From: Linum tenue
Taxonomy: Eukaryota > Streptophyta > Magnoliopsida > Malpighiales > Linaceae
Reading direction: 5' to 3'
NCBI GenBank assembly: GCA_946122785.1
Contig: CAMGYJ010000008.1
Location: 2,691,742 to 2,755,741 of the forward strand
DNA: 64,000 bases
The notes under the pieces were generated by a model. It made no database searches. It had not been told where the DNA came from and saw nothing but the letters and a program-made list of their open reading frames with translations. Within the stretch, counting starts at the first letter, position 1. Each line of letters begins with the position of its first letter. Below are positions 10,482-22,186 of the stretch, in pieces. The position numbers and the translations under genes were made by a program.

Positions 10482-12820
10482 CACTACAACAAATATGGTC
10501 TATGGTGAGTGGTGACAATCCGTTTTGTAATTACAGGTCCCGATTTTGTCACATAAACTCTGTTGTGACAAACTTTGTGACAAAATGCATTTGTTATCGG
10601 AAGCTCGTCGTAATAGATTTATTGTGACAAACGCAAATGGAGTTTGTCACCATACCCTTCATGTTCCAGTGACAAATATACGACGTCATAATGAAGTTCT
10701 TAAGTGACAAACTATCACATGATGACACGCAGGCCATGCGATTTTGAAGAGACTATTTTGACAAAATAGTTTATTGTAACACTAGGTTTGTCACATTATA
10801 GTTTATGTTTTAAGTGGCAAAACACATTTGTCACTGTGTGAATTCTTTTAAAACCGGATAATTTCAAATCATTTCTGTATGTGACAACTAGCTCATCATA
10901 TCTGGCACTGCACTACATAGACAATATGACAAAATGAAATTTACACATATCAAAAGAACTATTTCATTCATAGCTGCCAACCATCCAAAAGAGTAATCAA
11001 ACCTCCAACATTCTAGAGAACTCAAACATCCAGCAAGCTTTCATAGTTCACAGCAAGCCAAACATCCAAAAGTGTTCATAACCTACACATCTACATCATT
11101 AGTTCACTACCTAAACCTCGACTCAAACATCAAGCCTTCATAGCTGCAACTTAACATTCTTCACGCCTTCATATCTATCTGCATGTGATAAATATAACCA
11201 TATATGAGATTGTGCCATTCACAACAACAACAAACCAACAATGAAATTCTAATCTCATCCAAACAGTCGAATACAACAAGGTTCTTACCTTGCAGTGCCG
11301 TTCATCTTTGCAGCCAACTGATTTACAGTAGCTTCAAGGCTTTTTTGTGCTATTGCCATCTTATCAAAATTATTTTCTTGAGTTGCTATTCTCTTTTGTA
11401 GTTGCTCAATCTTCTCCTCCATCTGCTTGCTTCTTAGTTCAAAACTATCCTTTTCAGCTTGCCTCTGTGCTCTTTCAGCTTCTAATTGTGCTTCAAGTTG
11501 GAGCTCCCTAGCTGTACGCTTTGTGTTTCGAGCATAGGTAGGCTTTTTCTTCAAGACCTTCTCCACAATCTCACCCCCAGACACCTCATTTCCTTCCTCA
11601 ATAGCTTTTTTTTGAAGATAAGTCATATCTTCCTGTAGATGAAAAGGTGGGTTTGGTCCATTGTTAACAAATGGAGGCATTCAGCTTAACATGTTAAAAG
11701 TTAGATCAACTAATTCTTACATAATTTTTCTTAGTCACAGGATTGATCCATTGTCCATCGCGCTTCTTATGTGTATCAGCGTACACCCGTAGTTCTGGAG
11801 GCTCGGAGGCTTCTGCTGGTACATTATCCTCTGCATCATTCTTGGTTGGTTCAAGAGAGTTGTGCCATTATCAGTCTAATTCAATGGAAAAGAGCAAAGA
11901 TCAGTGTCTATTCCAGATCACTGGCAGTGCCTAAAATCAAACCACCAGCCTCTACTATACATCGTCTTCAGTGTAACTAGCCATGATCAACATTCATGTA
12001 ATAAAGCCCTAAAATCCCTAACTGTCAGTCCCTAAAACCCCTAGCATTCAAACCCTAAAATCTAACATGATTTTCCCTTCCCAGAACCCTGTAAATCGAA
12101 TGAGATAAGAGAGGAAGAGAAGATTCTCTCCATTCCAGATGGAAGGAAGATGACAACAATGACCAAAAACAAAAACTCGCACAATCGAAAGACCAGACAA
12201 ACGCCAATGAAGATGAAACTGCTCAAAATGGGACACGGAGAGGAAAGGGCATATGCAAACGAAGATTCGCTCCATTGTAGATGGAAGGACGACGCCGACG
12301 ATAACCAAAATCAAAACAAACTCCATATGGAAGGAAGACGCCAACCCATTCCAATAGTCGAAGACGAAGACAATGATTGGCCTAATTTTGATTCAACACG
12401 AACTGGCATTCAATTGGCAGAACAAAAAATAGAGCTATGGAACAGAGGGATACCTTCGTCGGAAGTTGAACTGAGGAGTGTGGGAAATCGACGGCTTGCA
12501 GGAGGAGAGGAACTAGGCCAATTTTTGATTCTGGAACTAGGTTTTTAGAGAGGGGGGGGGGAGGAGCTATGGATTTTGGAGAGTGAAAAACGAGAGGGAA
12601 ACGAAAACCTCACCCACGTGTTAGATCATCTCAATCTATTTTCCAATGCTAAAAGGAAAAAATAAAAATAAATTACAATGCGACAAAACATTTATTTTGT
12701 CACATTCCACATATATATTTCCCTCCCATCTTTCCCGCCAACTGAAATTCCAATCAAAGTGACAATATAGTTTGTCACATTGCAATTTAAAAGTGCTCAC
12801 AATGGAGCACTGTAGGGATG
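10482..12820. mobile_element. CACTA (En/Spm-like) element, degenerate, right end uncertain
   Basis: The left end begins CACTACAACAAATATGG, the CACTA-superfamily signature. Many GTGACAAA / TTTGTCAC subterminal motifs lie in both orientations within the first 450 bp and again at 12670-12790. No matching GTTGTAGTG end is present on the right, so that terminus is placed where the subterminal repeats stop. Inside is a transposase-like C-terminal fragment on the minus strand. The first 120-bp arm of the host copy it entered is not seen resuming on the right, so that side is deleted or rearranged. Confidence 0.65.
11285..11680 (-). pseudogene. Fragment like the C-terminus of plant Ptta/En/Spm transposase
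   Basis: 131 codons. EIVEKVLKKKPTYARN resembles the VLG..SGY.RGLG-type block near the end of plant En/Spm-family (Transposase_24) proteins. It is followed by about 80 residues of Glu/Gln/Arg-rich coiled coil (EKIEQLQKRI region), also usual there. The catalytic N-terminal part is absent. The position inside a CACTA-like element supports the call; the family assignment rests on recall of this tail and is tentative. Confidence 0.45.
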
Positions 12821-15042
12821 GGCGACCTTGATGCATGAATCAAGAATGACCCAAAATCATTCCCATTGATGCTTAAAGAATAATGCACATCGAGGGCGCA
12901 AAAAGAGCTGAATGTAGCCGAGTGTTACCTACTTCTGAGGATTGTAGCTTTATTTTGGAGGCTGATGGAGTGAAGTTGAGACTTGGTCGTTTAGTATCAC
13001 ACCTAATAAAGATCGTGAGGGGGTTGGTTGACGTCGACTGAGCTTATTGGACACCCTTTGATAGGATTGAAAATATTATGGAGGATGCCTATGTTACTTG
13101 CATAGGAAGTCAGTACCATAGGTAGGAAGTAAGCAAGTTGGAGAAGAATTCTGAAGTGTTTTCATGTTTGTCTTTCTTCGTTTGTATTTTAGTTAGTTAG
13201 TCATTCCTTCTTAGCACATATTCAGGGTATCTTTTCCTACATAAGGCATGTTTAGTTCTTTTAAAGGATCGAACAATTTTCGGTGCTAAATGAAGTCCTA
13301 GTTCATTTAGCATAACAGCTTGTGAACTTGTCTTGGTCTTTGGTGAAGTCCAAAGATTGTTTTGTCTCTTATCATTCTAGAAATCACACTTGATTGTTGC
13401 AAGATTCTACCCATATTGATAGAGCTTTCTCCCAGGTGTGAGATTGCACTTCTATTCCACTATGTCGGAACCAAATAGCTTGGTTATTTGGTTGTTTTTT
13501 GCTCGAGTTTCATTGATCAATCAAACCCTTGATTGATTGAGTTTGGATGTGCAATTCTTATACTTTAATATCACTTGAGATCATATCACACCGTTTGGGA
13601 AGTCACCTTGATATGAATTCCAAGGAAAAAACTGTGGGGGTAGAGGCCCAAAGCGGACAACATCTTTGTCGGGAAAAGGTTCAGTAAGTTACAACTTTGG
13701 TGGTTGATGACACGTGAAAGTATCTATTCTAGACCTCCGTATTTTGATCCAAAGTGCATACATTCCCCATCATTATCGTCATAATACTTTGAATTATTGT
13801 CGTGGTTGCTTCAAGTGTGTTCTAGCTACCCTAGGATTGCTTTTATACAATTGATATGCTTTTGGTAGCGTTTAGGCCATCTTTAGGGAAAAGGAGTCTA
13901 GTGGACCACTTGGAAGCCGTAGGGAATTAAACTGATACCAAGTTGCTAGAGCAAGGAATCGAAGACCAGACATCGAAGTAAAACAGTGCCTGGAGCGCCA
14001 TTTTGATGATGAAATTAGGCGCCAACGGTGCCATTGTAGGGAGGTTTTCCACTTCGTCAAGAAGTTATCATAGATCATTCCAATTAGCTAGTCACGTGTT
14101 GGAGCACTCTTAGAGGCTGAATGATGCAAGATAGGAGACTTTTACTTGTTAGAAAGCCTAATCAAAGGTCTATACATAGGGATATAGAGGCAGAGTTTGA
14201 AAATAAGGAGACGAGAGGTCAATCAAGGGTCGTTACTAAACCGACAAAGAGACCTTCCTGAATTAGAACGAGTTCACCGTAAAAGGGAGAATCAGTGCCC
14301 AAAATGGTGGCCTAGAGCTTGTTTTCTCTATTCAAGGAATCGATTCCTATGGGCCTTCTGGTATCTTTGTTTCCATCGATGAACAACAAGGCACCCCTCC
14401 CCATGGCTGGCTAAGTTCCTTAGTTTCATAGGTATGTGAACCCTAGGGGTTCTAACATGTAAACTTGATGATTTGGTTTAATATGATTGTCTGCTTTTCA
14501 TATGTGTGATGCTTCATTCCCTCTATTTTTTTTATTTGTTGATTCGAATGATTGCTCAGCCGATCTTGCACTCCTTTGAGGTGCAAGAATGGAAATTTTA
14601 GTCGTTTAGGACGGGTGTAGAAATAGCAATCCTACTTGATCAACCTCATTCGATCAAACGGCGTGACGCCTCAAGGGAGAAATCCGAAGAGTCCTTGTCA
14701 CCCATTAGTTCGGGTAAATTCTTTGACACAAGGTGGGATATAACGAAATAAGAAATCGACAACTCATATGCTACCGATCATTCAGGGCGCGTAGTTGGGA
14801 GAACTAGGGGGAGCTTGCCTATGCAACTTCTTCATTCTATGTTTCTCACTCATCTAACGTAGCATAGATTTATTTCCAAACCCTAACTTATGTCTGCAAA
14901 ACCAGAGGCACCTCAACCTCCTAAACCGACCTCTTCTTCCATAGAACTGTACCTCGCTTGCTAAGTAAGGGTTCTGTGAGAGGCCTGAAGGGTAATGACA
15001 CTACAATTGACATCAATGGTGGAAAATTCACGAGATCCATGG
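12821..15042. other. Gene-free stretch, probably old retroelement debris
   Basis: No open frame with recognisable domains. GTGGGGGTAGAGGCCC at about 13635 resembles damaged polypurine or LTR sequence of Athila-type elements, but no pair of LTRs is found. I cannot resolve it further. Confidence 0.4.
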
Positions 15043-15185
15043 TAGGGATGGCAATGGGTCGGGTTGGGGCGGGTTATGCCAAATCCATACCCATGTGTTT
15101 ATCTAGCAAAACAATCTGAGGTAAAACCCACTAGATTTGAAAAAATCAAACCCAACCCGATGGGAATCCGCGGGTTCATAATTCT
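15043..15185. mobile_element. hAT-type fragment, one end only
   Basis: It starts TAGGGATGGCAATGGGTCGG, the same terminal sequence as the complete element at 22393-23067. It continues with GGGT/ACCC-rich subterminal sequence and then fades. The other terminus is missing. Confidence 0.6.
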
Positions 15186-15196
15186 CACACGTTCAA

Positions 15197-15606
15197 TTAA
15201 TCATATTGTTTAACCAAATCCGACCATGAGGTAATAGAATGATGTGTATGGTTGTTTAACCATTGCTTCACCGCTCCACCCAAGGTAAAGAGGAAAAGTC
15301 TGAACCGTATTGCAGCTTGAGGGACTCCATTTGCTTTGATTCCACCCGTAAGCTTGTAAAATGCTTTGATATGTACTTGCGCATCTTCATTCATCAACCC
15401 TTTGAATTGGACAACATTTTGAAGCATATTATTTGTCCACAATTTGATCTCATAATTATTTGTTGGGGATCAGTGGATGAAGAATAGAAGATTTCACATT
15501 CTCCATACTCGGCCTCGAGAACGATCTCGTAGTCCTCTTCCTTGGTGGAGGTTGTTCTCGTTGTTGTTCCTCCATTGGTTGTAGTTGGAGGCTTGCTGTT
15601 CTTCAA
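15197..15606 (-). pseudogene. Athila-like gag fragment of old element E
   Basis: KLTGGIKANGVPQAAIRFRLF and LGGAVKQWLNN match the capsid-like gag of Athila/Tat elements; compare DGIKINGVPADAIQLRYF and AKEWLDT in element C. A short acidic upstream frame overlaps in another phase. Upstream on the minus strand lie a decayed primer site and an LTR, the order expected for the 5' end of an element pointing left. No protease or pol is seen. Confidence 0.7.
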
Positions 15607-15820
15607 AGACCTTGGAGGGTTCTCTCAATTTCCGTATCAAGAGGTATTATTTATAGAAGAATCTCGCATTCGCATATAAATAAATATTCTAAACAAAATC
15701 TCAAACACCTGTGACGTACAAAGTGGGATAACAAAAACAAAGCAAAACATAACTACTATATATAAACAGAAAAGTTAGACTAAAGTAACAATTCTATGAT
15801 TTTCAACTAGTTATCGAGGG

Positions 15821-15838
15821 TCCCCAACAACGGCGCTA
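15821..15838 (-). other. Decayed tRNA-Asp type primer binding site of element E
   Basis: On the minus strand TAGCGCCGTTGTTGGGGA differs at two positions from TGGCGCCGTTGCCGGGGA, the site found intact in A, C and D. It lies 6 nt from the LTR end. Confidence 0.7.
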
Positions 15839-15844
15839 AGAACT

Positions 15845-16468
15845 TGCTGTTATGCAACTATCCTCGTGCCAGTCTTGTTAGTCATTTGCACGACTTATCT
15901 AACTATCCCATTCTAAGCCAAGTATAAATCAGAATGGCATTGCTAATATATTGGCTACCAAGGTCTTATTCCATAGGTTTCAATATTCTAGGTTACTTCT
16001 CACTTCGTTGTTATCTAGTCAACCTGTTTAGGTTTTTCGGTTGGAGTTTGATTGGAAGACACTGGTGGTAAATGCCAAGATTAAACCAAGGTACTTCAGG
16101 GTGGGTCTCTCGCCTTAAACTAGGTTCATCATGTAAATGGCTAACTAGGTTGAGTTTATAGGATAGAATGCAAAACTCTCTATTATGGGGATTTCAGCGA
16201 TTACTCTCCCTCCTCCTAAGTCCTAACACGGTCCACAAAACCAAATGCCACCTTAGTCTAAGTTTACATGGTAGGGTCTCTCCCATAGTTCCTCTCAATA
16301 GGTTTAACCTATCATGCATACTGGAGATGTGCTTCGATAAGAATGAGTGCAACTTCTCTAGCGTCGTTTTAGAAAGGCATTCCTATTGCAGGGGTTTGTT
16401 CTCCAAGTTCACTAAGGAACCTTAGGATCATTCATCTACCCTTAATCTGATAGTTGGCGCTAGCCAGA
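15845..16468 (-). repeat. LTR of old element E, copy 1, left part
   Basis: The inner end of an LTR, beginning TGCTGTTATGC on the + strand. It is interrupted at 16469 by element A and resumes at 22187. It is homologous to the second E copy at 25961-26420, including GAATGGCATTGCTA and GTTACTTCTCACTT. The untouched site matching the later B insertion is here at about 16378. Confidence 0.75.
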
Positions 16469-17963
16469 TGACTCGCTAAAACACAACACCTAACAATGGC
16501 CAAGTGTAACCAATGAAAGGGACTGCAGTATAGTGGCTCAAGTAATAAATATCGAATCCACGGGTCTCTAGAGTTACTATTACTCAGCTTCAGTTCGTTA
16601 TCTAGCAAAACAGATTAAGTTGAAAGAACTAAAACTACTCTAGCAAACTACAGTTAAAGTTAATCTAATTACAGGTTGGGAACTCACTTAGGTATGATTC
16701 CCCCTAGCCACTAGCCAGATTAATGATTGATGATTTCTAACTTGTTTCACTTTCATTCACAATGCGGAGAATCCTTGACTAGACCTTGAGTCTCGACTAA
16801 AGGAACAAGGCCCTCTTGAGTCAATTGCCTAGAGGGACGTATCCTTCTCTAGAACAACCGATCAAGGCGTTCTGAACTAGATTCCCTCTATCAAATGAGG
16901 TTCTCAATCGATACAAAGCAGTGAATCAACCCTCGACTAAAGCAATTGATCCACTACTATCAATCTATGGTGCTCTATTGACCTAATCAGGTGTTCGCTC
17001 TCATAGGATCAAAGCAGAATCAATAATCTCGACTAAAGCAGAATTGAATCATGAAAACATGCATAGATTGAATATGAACTCAAGATTATCAAGTAGGAGT
17101 ACTCATACAATCATCCAATCAAACAAACATGGCTAGGGTTCCTCAAAACCTAAGTGAAGGGAAGTTACTCCATAGAGAAGAGAGAGACTGCAGAAATCTG
17201 ATCTAGATCTTCAATCTCCATCTCCAAGCTTGATTCCTGAGCTCCAATGGCGAAGAAATCCTCCAAAATAGCTCCAAGAATGTTCCCAAGTCGCTCTCTC
17301 TCTCTAGGGTTCGTCCCTTGGGTGTTTGGGATCCAAAACCCAGCTCTCCTCCCTTTTGGCTCGGATTAGGCTTAAAAACAGGCTTCCCCGAGTTGCACGG
17401 CCAGGTGCACGGCCGTGCACAACACCATTCTGGCCGTGCACCCTCAAAACGCACCGTTTCACTTAATCGATCTCAGCCATCTTGCACGGCCAGGTGCACG
17501 GCCGTGCAAGGCTGGATTTTGCCCGTGCAAGGCCTCGGCAGAGAGCGCACGGCCAGAATTATATGTTGCACGGCCGTGCGCCTCCCTGGTCTGCCCGTGC
17601 AGCTTGCTCAGCCTCTGTTTAATGCTTCGTTTCTCCCTCGTCCGGACTCCGAATCAGTCGCCGTTTGATCCCAGACGCTCGTAGTCTCGTCCTCTTTCGT
17701 TTCATAACAAGCTTGCATGATTCTCTGTCCATAAAGTGAGGTAGAAATCAATTCTTCTTCAGGTCATGCCCGAGTTTCTGCTCCCGAATCGCCAATTGAT
17801 CTCTGATTGACTTGAAACTTGCGCCTATGCTTCACTTTATGTGCTAGGACCTGAAATGTGACAAAGGAACACAACCTAGCATAAAATAGGCCAAAGACAC
17901 GGTAATTCAAGCTCAAACAATCAAGAAACAAAGGGGAAAACATGTGCAAATACCGAGTCATCA
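16469..17963 (-). repeat. 3' LTR of element A
   Basis: 1495 bp, TG...CA ended on the minus strand (starts TGATGACTCGG, ends GCGAGTCA). Contains GCACGGCCGTGC palindromes at 17396-17600. Open frames inside it are by-products of these palindromes. Confidence 0.95.
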
Positions 17964-18003
17964 AATCCCCCCACACTTAACTGTTTGCTTGTCCCCAAGC
18001 AAA
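17964..18003 (-). other. Polypurine tract and adjacent hairpin of element A
   Basis: On the minus strand TTAAGTGTGGGGGGATT abuts the 3' LTR and would prime plus-strand DNA. Just upstream is a perfect 8-bp stem TTTGCTTG / CAAGCAAA with loop GGGA (18003-17984). Confidence 0.85.
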
Positions 18004-19037
18004 CCTAACTCAAACCAATGCAACTCTCCAGAGCTCTATAGCAACATACAACCCCGATCGTCGGTAGAGGATTTCCCAGATCATATAGCAGCTTACGAGG
18101 TCAACTGGTCTTCTAAGACGTTCCCTATCTCTCTCAATGCGAGTACTAGACTCAAGCCAGGATCATGAGAAAAAGTAGAAGTAAGACAGTCAGTTCATGG
18201 ATAAAGGGACTCACACCATTCACAACCAAGGACTCGTTGTACCGGGGTGCTCTTTCACTTCATTTCACCGTTGGAACCCCTTTTTCTCACTTTCATTTAC
18301 ATTTTTTCTTTCATTTGGTGGAGTTCCAACTGCAGTCTTTTGCACGGTCGACCCTTATTAGTCGAGCAAGAGCAATTTCTGTACATCTGGCGCTCGCCAG
18401 AGTACTTCTTTTAACTCCTTTTCCTCAACTCGTGTGGAGGGTCAATGAAATTAAGGGGGGTCGGAAGCTCTATCCGTGCCCTTAAAAACACATCCTCGAG
18501 TAGGCAAACCGCTCAACGGGTGGAAGTTTTACTTGTACTAGAGACAGCTTAGCTTCACCTTGTAGGAGTACCCCACTAAGGATCACTAAAATCTCTTCCA
18601 AAACCCGATTTTGTGCAATGAACGGTGCCACACACGTTGGGCTTACCCCATGTTTAAGATTTAATGATTTTGACATGGAGGACCAACTGCTTCCCATTTT
18701 CCATATGAGCACCCTGTTCGATACACGAGTCCATAACACAATCCAAATAGAGTCACCATTACCACATGAATTCAACGGTCTTAGCTCCACTAATTCACAA
18801 AATCAACTGACACAGCAGAGAGCTAGATAGGAAAAATCTTATACTTCAACATCCTCCATAGTGCTACACTACCTCCCTAGGTTGCACATTACTATAGAGA
18901 CTGTCAATTCAAAGCATACTGAGCAGGCAATTTGCAAGGAAACACGTACTTGGAGCCCTCAAATTTAAAAATTTGGACAGTGGACTAGGCTCCAAGCACA
19001 CAAACAGCCAAACATTCACCCGCATACATAATCGAAC

Positions 19038-19076
19038 ATCCCCCCCCCACACTTAAGCACGACATTGGCCTCAATG
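19038..19076 (-). other. Second hairpin plus purine-tract module in element A
   Basis: On the minus strand stem CATTG / CAATG with loop AGGC (19076-19063) is followed by TCGTGCTTAAGTGTGGGGGG. It repeats the layout at the 3' polypurine tract about 1.07 kb further on. The same module lies at 34898-34931 in element C. Confidence 0.7.
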
Positions 19077-19281
19077 GAGGAACGATAAGGAGGGTAGAAC
19101 GAAGTTACCAGATCAAGGGTGAATGATGGTGGACGGGGCAGGCGGTGCATTCCAGGAAGAGAGAGTAATCAGAACACAAACACCACACAAAATCTCACAA
19201 AGGTTGAGTTATTGACTCTAAAATCAAATAACAAAACGGATTCAACCGAGGAGAAATAGATAAAGAAATGCAAACCGACTG

Positions 19282-19320
19282 GTTGGGTTGCCTCCCAACA
19301 AGCGCTTCTTTCACGTCGTG
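19282..19320 (-). other. Post-ORF hairpin motif of element A
   Basis: On the minus strand GACGTGAAAGAAGCGCTT is followed by a 6-bp stem GTTGGG / CCCAAC with loop AGGCAA (19299-19282). It starts about 30 nt after the ORF stop. Elements C and D have the same motif at the same place with compensated stem changes. Confidence 0.75.
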
Positions 19321-19336
19321 AGCCGGACGATGGCTC

Positions 19337-20551
19337 CTAAGTTTCGGTCCACCCCAGAACCTCTTTGAAGTTGAGGTTCTCGTCAAGGAGGTGGAGTCTC
19401 AAGTCACGAGCATGTGGTATGACAGGTGATGGAAGCTCGTGCACTTGATGCAGATGAAGTCTCCACCCTCGAGACCTCTTCTTCTCTTCTCTCGTCTCAT
19501 TGCCCCAAACCAGATATGACAGCATCGATTGGCCACCACCGCGTCCACCAAGAGGGACCGATGTCGATGTGGCCTTGGTCTGGCAAAGAGACACTGCAAA
19601 TGGGTCCTTGCCAAGCAGCTCCTCGAAGTTTGGTGGAGATATCACATGTAACTCATGGCCGGTGCAAACCTCTTCCACCCCAACTTCGTCCTCAGCCTGG
19701 ACGCCAATTGCTTCTTCAACCTCCCTTTCTTCTTCATGTGGTATCACCCCTGGGAAATGATCAAGAACTCCTTCTGCTTCACTTTCGTCATCCTCCACAA
19801 CTTCTTTTTGCACCCTTTCTCTCTCTTCTTCTTCTAGCACGGATTGGAGAGCAAGTTGCCAAGCAATTTCTCTCATGAGATCTTCTTGCATCTCCTCACT
19901 CATGCCCACCTCTTCAAAGCTCAGTGTGGGGTGCGGGAAAGGGTGGTCGGCTACGACAGGACATTCCTGATCATGATCATCTCGGGAGCTCTCCGTGACA
20001 ACTTCTGTGTGCTCCAAGATGTCCTTGTAGCCTTCTTCTTTCTCGTCCTCTTCTAGTACGGTAGCAGACGGGTGATCTTGAGCAAGTTGTGAGCAAACTT
20101 GCAACACCCACTCTATTTGCTTCGCTGAGCGTTGAACAGCCTCCTCCATATCATGGAGATATGAGGGATCGGAAGAGGAAAGGGATTGGATGTGAAGATC
20201 CATTCTGCGATTGCGTCTCTCGGAGTCCCGAACAAACTGCTCCAGGAGAAGCTTCAGTTCATAGTTTGGATCTGGCTGTGGAGTGTAGCATGGCTCTGCA
20301 GAATGGCCCGTGAAGGCCGCCATGGGTAACTCCAGCGCTGATGGCCCTTCTGGTTGTGGGAGAAAGTCTTCTTGGTAATGAGATTGTTCTTGATATGCCC
20401 AGGGGTCAGATTGTTCTCCATAGTAAGGGGGTTGGTACTGGAACCCGGATCCATAGTCTTCTCCTCCTTGATTGCTCCAGGGTGTCTCGGGGTAATACCA
20501 CTCGGATGGTGGTGGATACCCCCAATGGTTGGAGAAGCCATGAGGATCCAT
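19337..20551 (-). CDS. Element A ORF, 404 aa, no recognised enzymatic domain
   Basis: Begins MDPHGFSNHWGYPPPSEW; the first 80 residues are rich in Pro, Tyr, Gln and Trp. The middle (about 110-160) is helical and charged (LKLLLEQFVRDSERRNRR), then a long acidic Glu-rich stretch covers about 165-300, and a basic tail ends in WTET. No capsid block, zinc knuckle or protease motif is seen. The Gln/Pro-rich plus helical layout recalls the linker between gag and protease in Athila elements, so it may be a rewritten gag remnant; that is inference. The ATG at 20551 lies about 117 nt after the primer site. The frame is uninterrupted, as expected from the element's youth. Confidence 0.7.
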   Translation of the reverse strand: MDPHGFSNHWGYPPPSEWYYPETPWSNQGGEDYGSGFQYQPPYYGEQSDPWAYQEQSHYQEDFLPQPEGPSALELPMAAFTGHSAEPCYTPQPDPNYELKLLLEQFVRDSERRNRRMDLHIQSLSSSDPSYLHDMEEAVQRSAKQIEWVLQVCSQLAQDHPSATVLEEDEKEEGYKDILEHTEVVTESSRDDHDQECPVVADHPFPHPTLSFEEVGMSEEMQEDLMREIAWQLALQSVLEEEERERVQKEVVEDDESEAEGVLDHFPGVIPHEEEREVEEAIGVQAEDEVGVEEVCTGHELHVISPPNFEELLGKDPFAVSLCQTKATSTSVPLGGRGGGQSMLSYLVWGNETREEKKRSRGWRLHLHQVHELPSPVIPHARDLRLHLLDENLNFKEVLGWTET

Positions 20552-20668
20552 GATTCAGATCTGCACCAACAAAAACTAAAACACCCAAGTGAAAAGCAAG
20601 GGTGGAAAACAAAAGAAAACGCTAAAGTAACAAACTTCTGCCTTTCCTAATAATCTAGAAAGTCCCCG

Positions 20669-20686
20669 GCAACGGCGCCAAAAACT
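20669..20686 (-). other. tRNA-Asp type primer binding site of element A
   Basis: The minus strand reads AGTTTTTGGCGCCGTTG from the LTR end, with TGGCGCCGTTGCCGGGGA complementary to the 3' end of plant tRNA-Asp. Site is approximately 20662-20680, just inside the 5' LTR. Confidence 0.85.
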
Positions 20687-22181
20687 TGACTCGCTAAAAC
20701 ACAACACCTAACAATGGCCAAGTGTAACCAATGAAAGGGACTGCAGTATAGTGGCTCAAGTAATAAATATCGAATCCACGGGTCTCTAGAGTTACTATTA
20801 CTCAGCTTCAGTTCGTTATCTAGCAAAACAGATTAAGTTGAAAGAACTAAAACTACTCTAGCAAACTACAGTTAAAGTTAATCTAATTACAGGTTGGGAA
20901 CTCACTTAGGTATGATTCCCCCTAGCCACTAGCCAGATTAATGATTGATGATTTCTAACTTGTTTCACTTTCATTCACAATGCGGAGAATCCTTGACTAG
21001 ACCTTGAGTCTCGACTAAAGGAACAAGGCCCTCTTGAGTCAATTGCCTAGAGGGACGTATCCTTCTCTAGAACAACCGATCAAGGCGTTCTGAACTAGAT
21101 TCCCTCTATCAAATGAGGTTCTCAATCGATACAAAGCAGTGAATCAACCCTCGACTAAAGCAATTGATCCACTACTATCAATCTATGGTGCTCTATTGAC
21201 CTAATCAGGTGTTCGCTCTCATAGGATCAAAGCAGAATCAATAATCTCGACTAAAGCAGAATTGAATCATGAAAACATGCATAGATTGAATATGAACTCA
21301 AGATTATCAAGTAGGAGTACTCATACAATCATCCAATCAAACAAACATGGCTAGGGTTCCTCAAAACCTAAGTGAAGGGAAGTTACTCCATAGAGAAGAG
21401 AGAGACTGCAGAAATCTGATCTAGATCTTCAATCTCCATCTCCAAGCTTGATTCCTGAGCTCCAATGGCGAAGAAATCCTCCAAAATAGCTCCAAGAATG
21501 TTCCCAAGTCGCTCTCTCTCTCTAGGGTTCGTCCCTTGGATGTTTGGGATCCAAAACCCAGCTCTCCTCCCTTTTGGCTCGGATTAGGCTTAAAAACAGG
21601 CTTCCCCGAGTTGCACGGCCAGGTGCACGGCCGTGCACAACACCATTCTGGCCGTGCACCCTCAAAACGCACCGTTTCACTTAATCGATCTCAGCCATCT
21701 TGCACGGCCAGGTGCACGGCCGTGCAAGGCTGGATTTTGCCCGTGCAAGGCCTCGGCAGAGAGCGCACGGCCAGAATTATATGTTGCACGGCCGTGCGCC
21801 TCCCTGGTCTGCCCGTGCAGCTTGCTCAGCCTCTGTTTAATGCTTCGTTTCTCCCTCGTCCGGACTCCGAATCAGTCGCCGTTTGATCCCAGACGCTCGT
21901 AGTCTCGTCCTCTTTCGTTTCATAACAAGCTTGCATGATTCTCTGTCCATAAAGTGAGGTAGAAATCAATTCTTCTTCAGGTCATGCCCGAGTTTCTGCT
22001 CCCGAATCGCCAATTGATCTCTGATTGACTTGAAACTTGCGCCTATGCTTCACTTTATGTGCTAGGACCTGAAATGTGACAAAGGAACACAACCTAGCAT
22101 AAAATAGGCCAAAGACACGGTAATTCAAGCTCAAACAATCAAGAAACAAAGGGGAAAACATGTGCAAATACCGAGTCATCA
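20687..22181 (-). repeat. 5' LTR of element A
   Basis: 1495 bp, identical in length to the 3' LTR with one substitution noted (A at 21540 for G at 17322). The GCACGGCCGTGC palindromes are at 21614-21818. It should hold the promoter of the element; no TATA box was assigned. Confidence 0.95.
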
Positions 22182-22186
22182 CCAGA

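Larger units (their letters stand above)
16464..22186 (-). mobile_element. Element A: non-autonomous Athila-like LTR retrotransposon
   Basis: Element proper 16469-22181 (5713 bp), flanked by CCAGA duplications at 16464-16468 and 22182-22186. Two 1495-bp LTRs differ at only one position I could find (17322 against 21540). It has a tRNA-Asp type primer site, a polypurine tract and one 404-codon ORF, but no protease, reverse transcriptase or integrase. Its LTR starts and ends like that of element C (both end GTGTTTTAGCG.GTCA) and shares the GCACGGCCGTGC segment, so A looks like a deletion derivative of the C family needing proteins from elsewhere. Near-identical LTRs mean very recent movement. 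Confidence 0.95.

Noticed and set aside
17203..17684. ORFs of 83-116 codons in the LTR of A, repeated at 21421-21902
   Set aside because: Identical in both LTRs and made of the GCACGGCCGTGC palindrome read in several phases (ARPCT, HGRA); LTR by-products.
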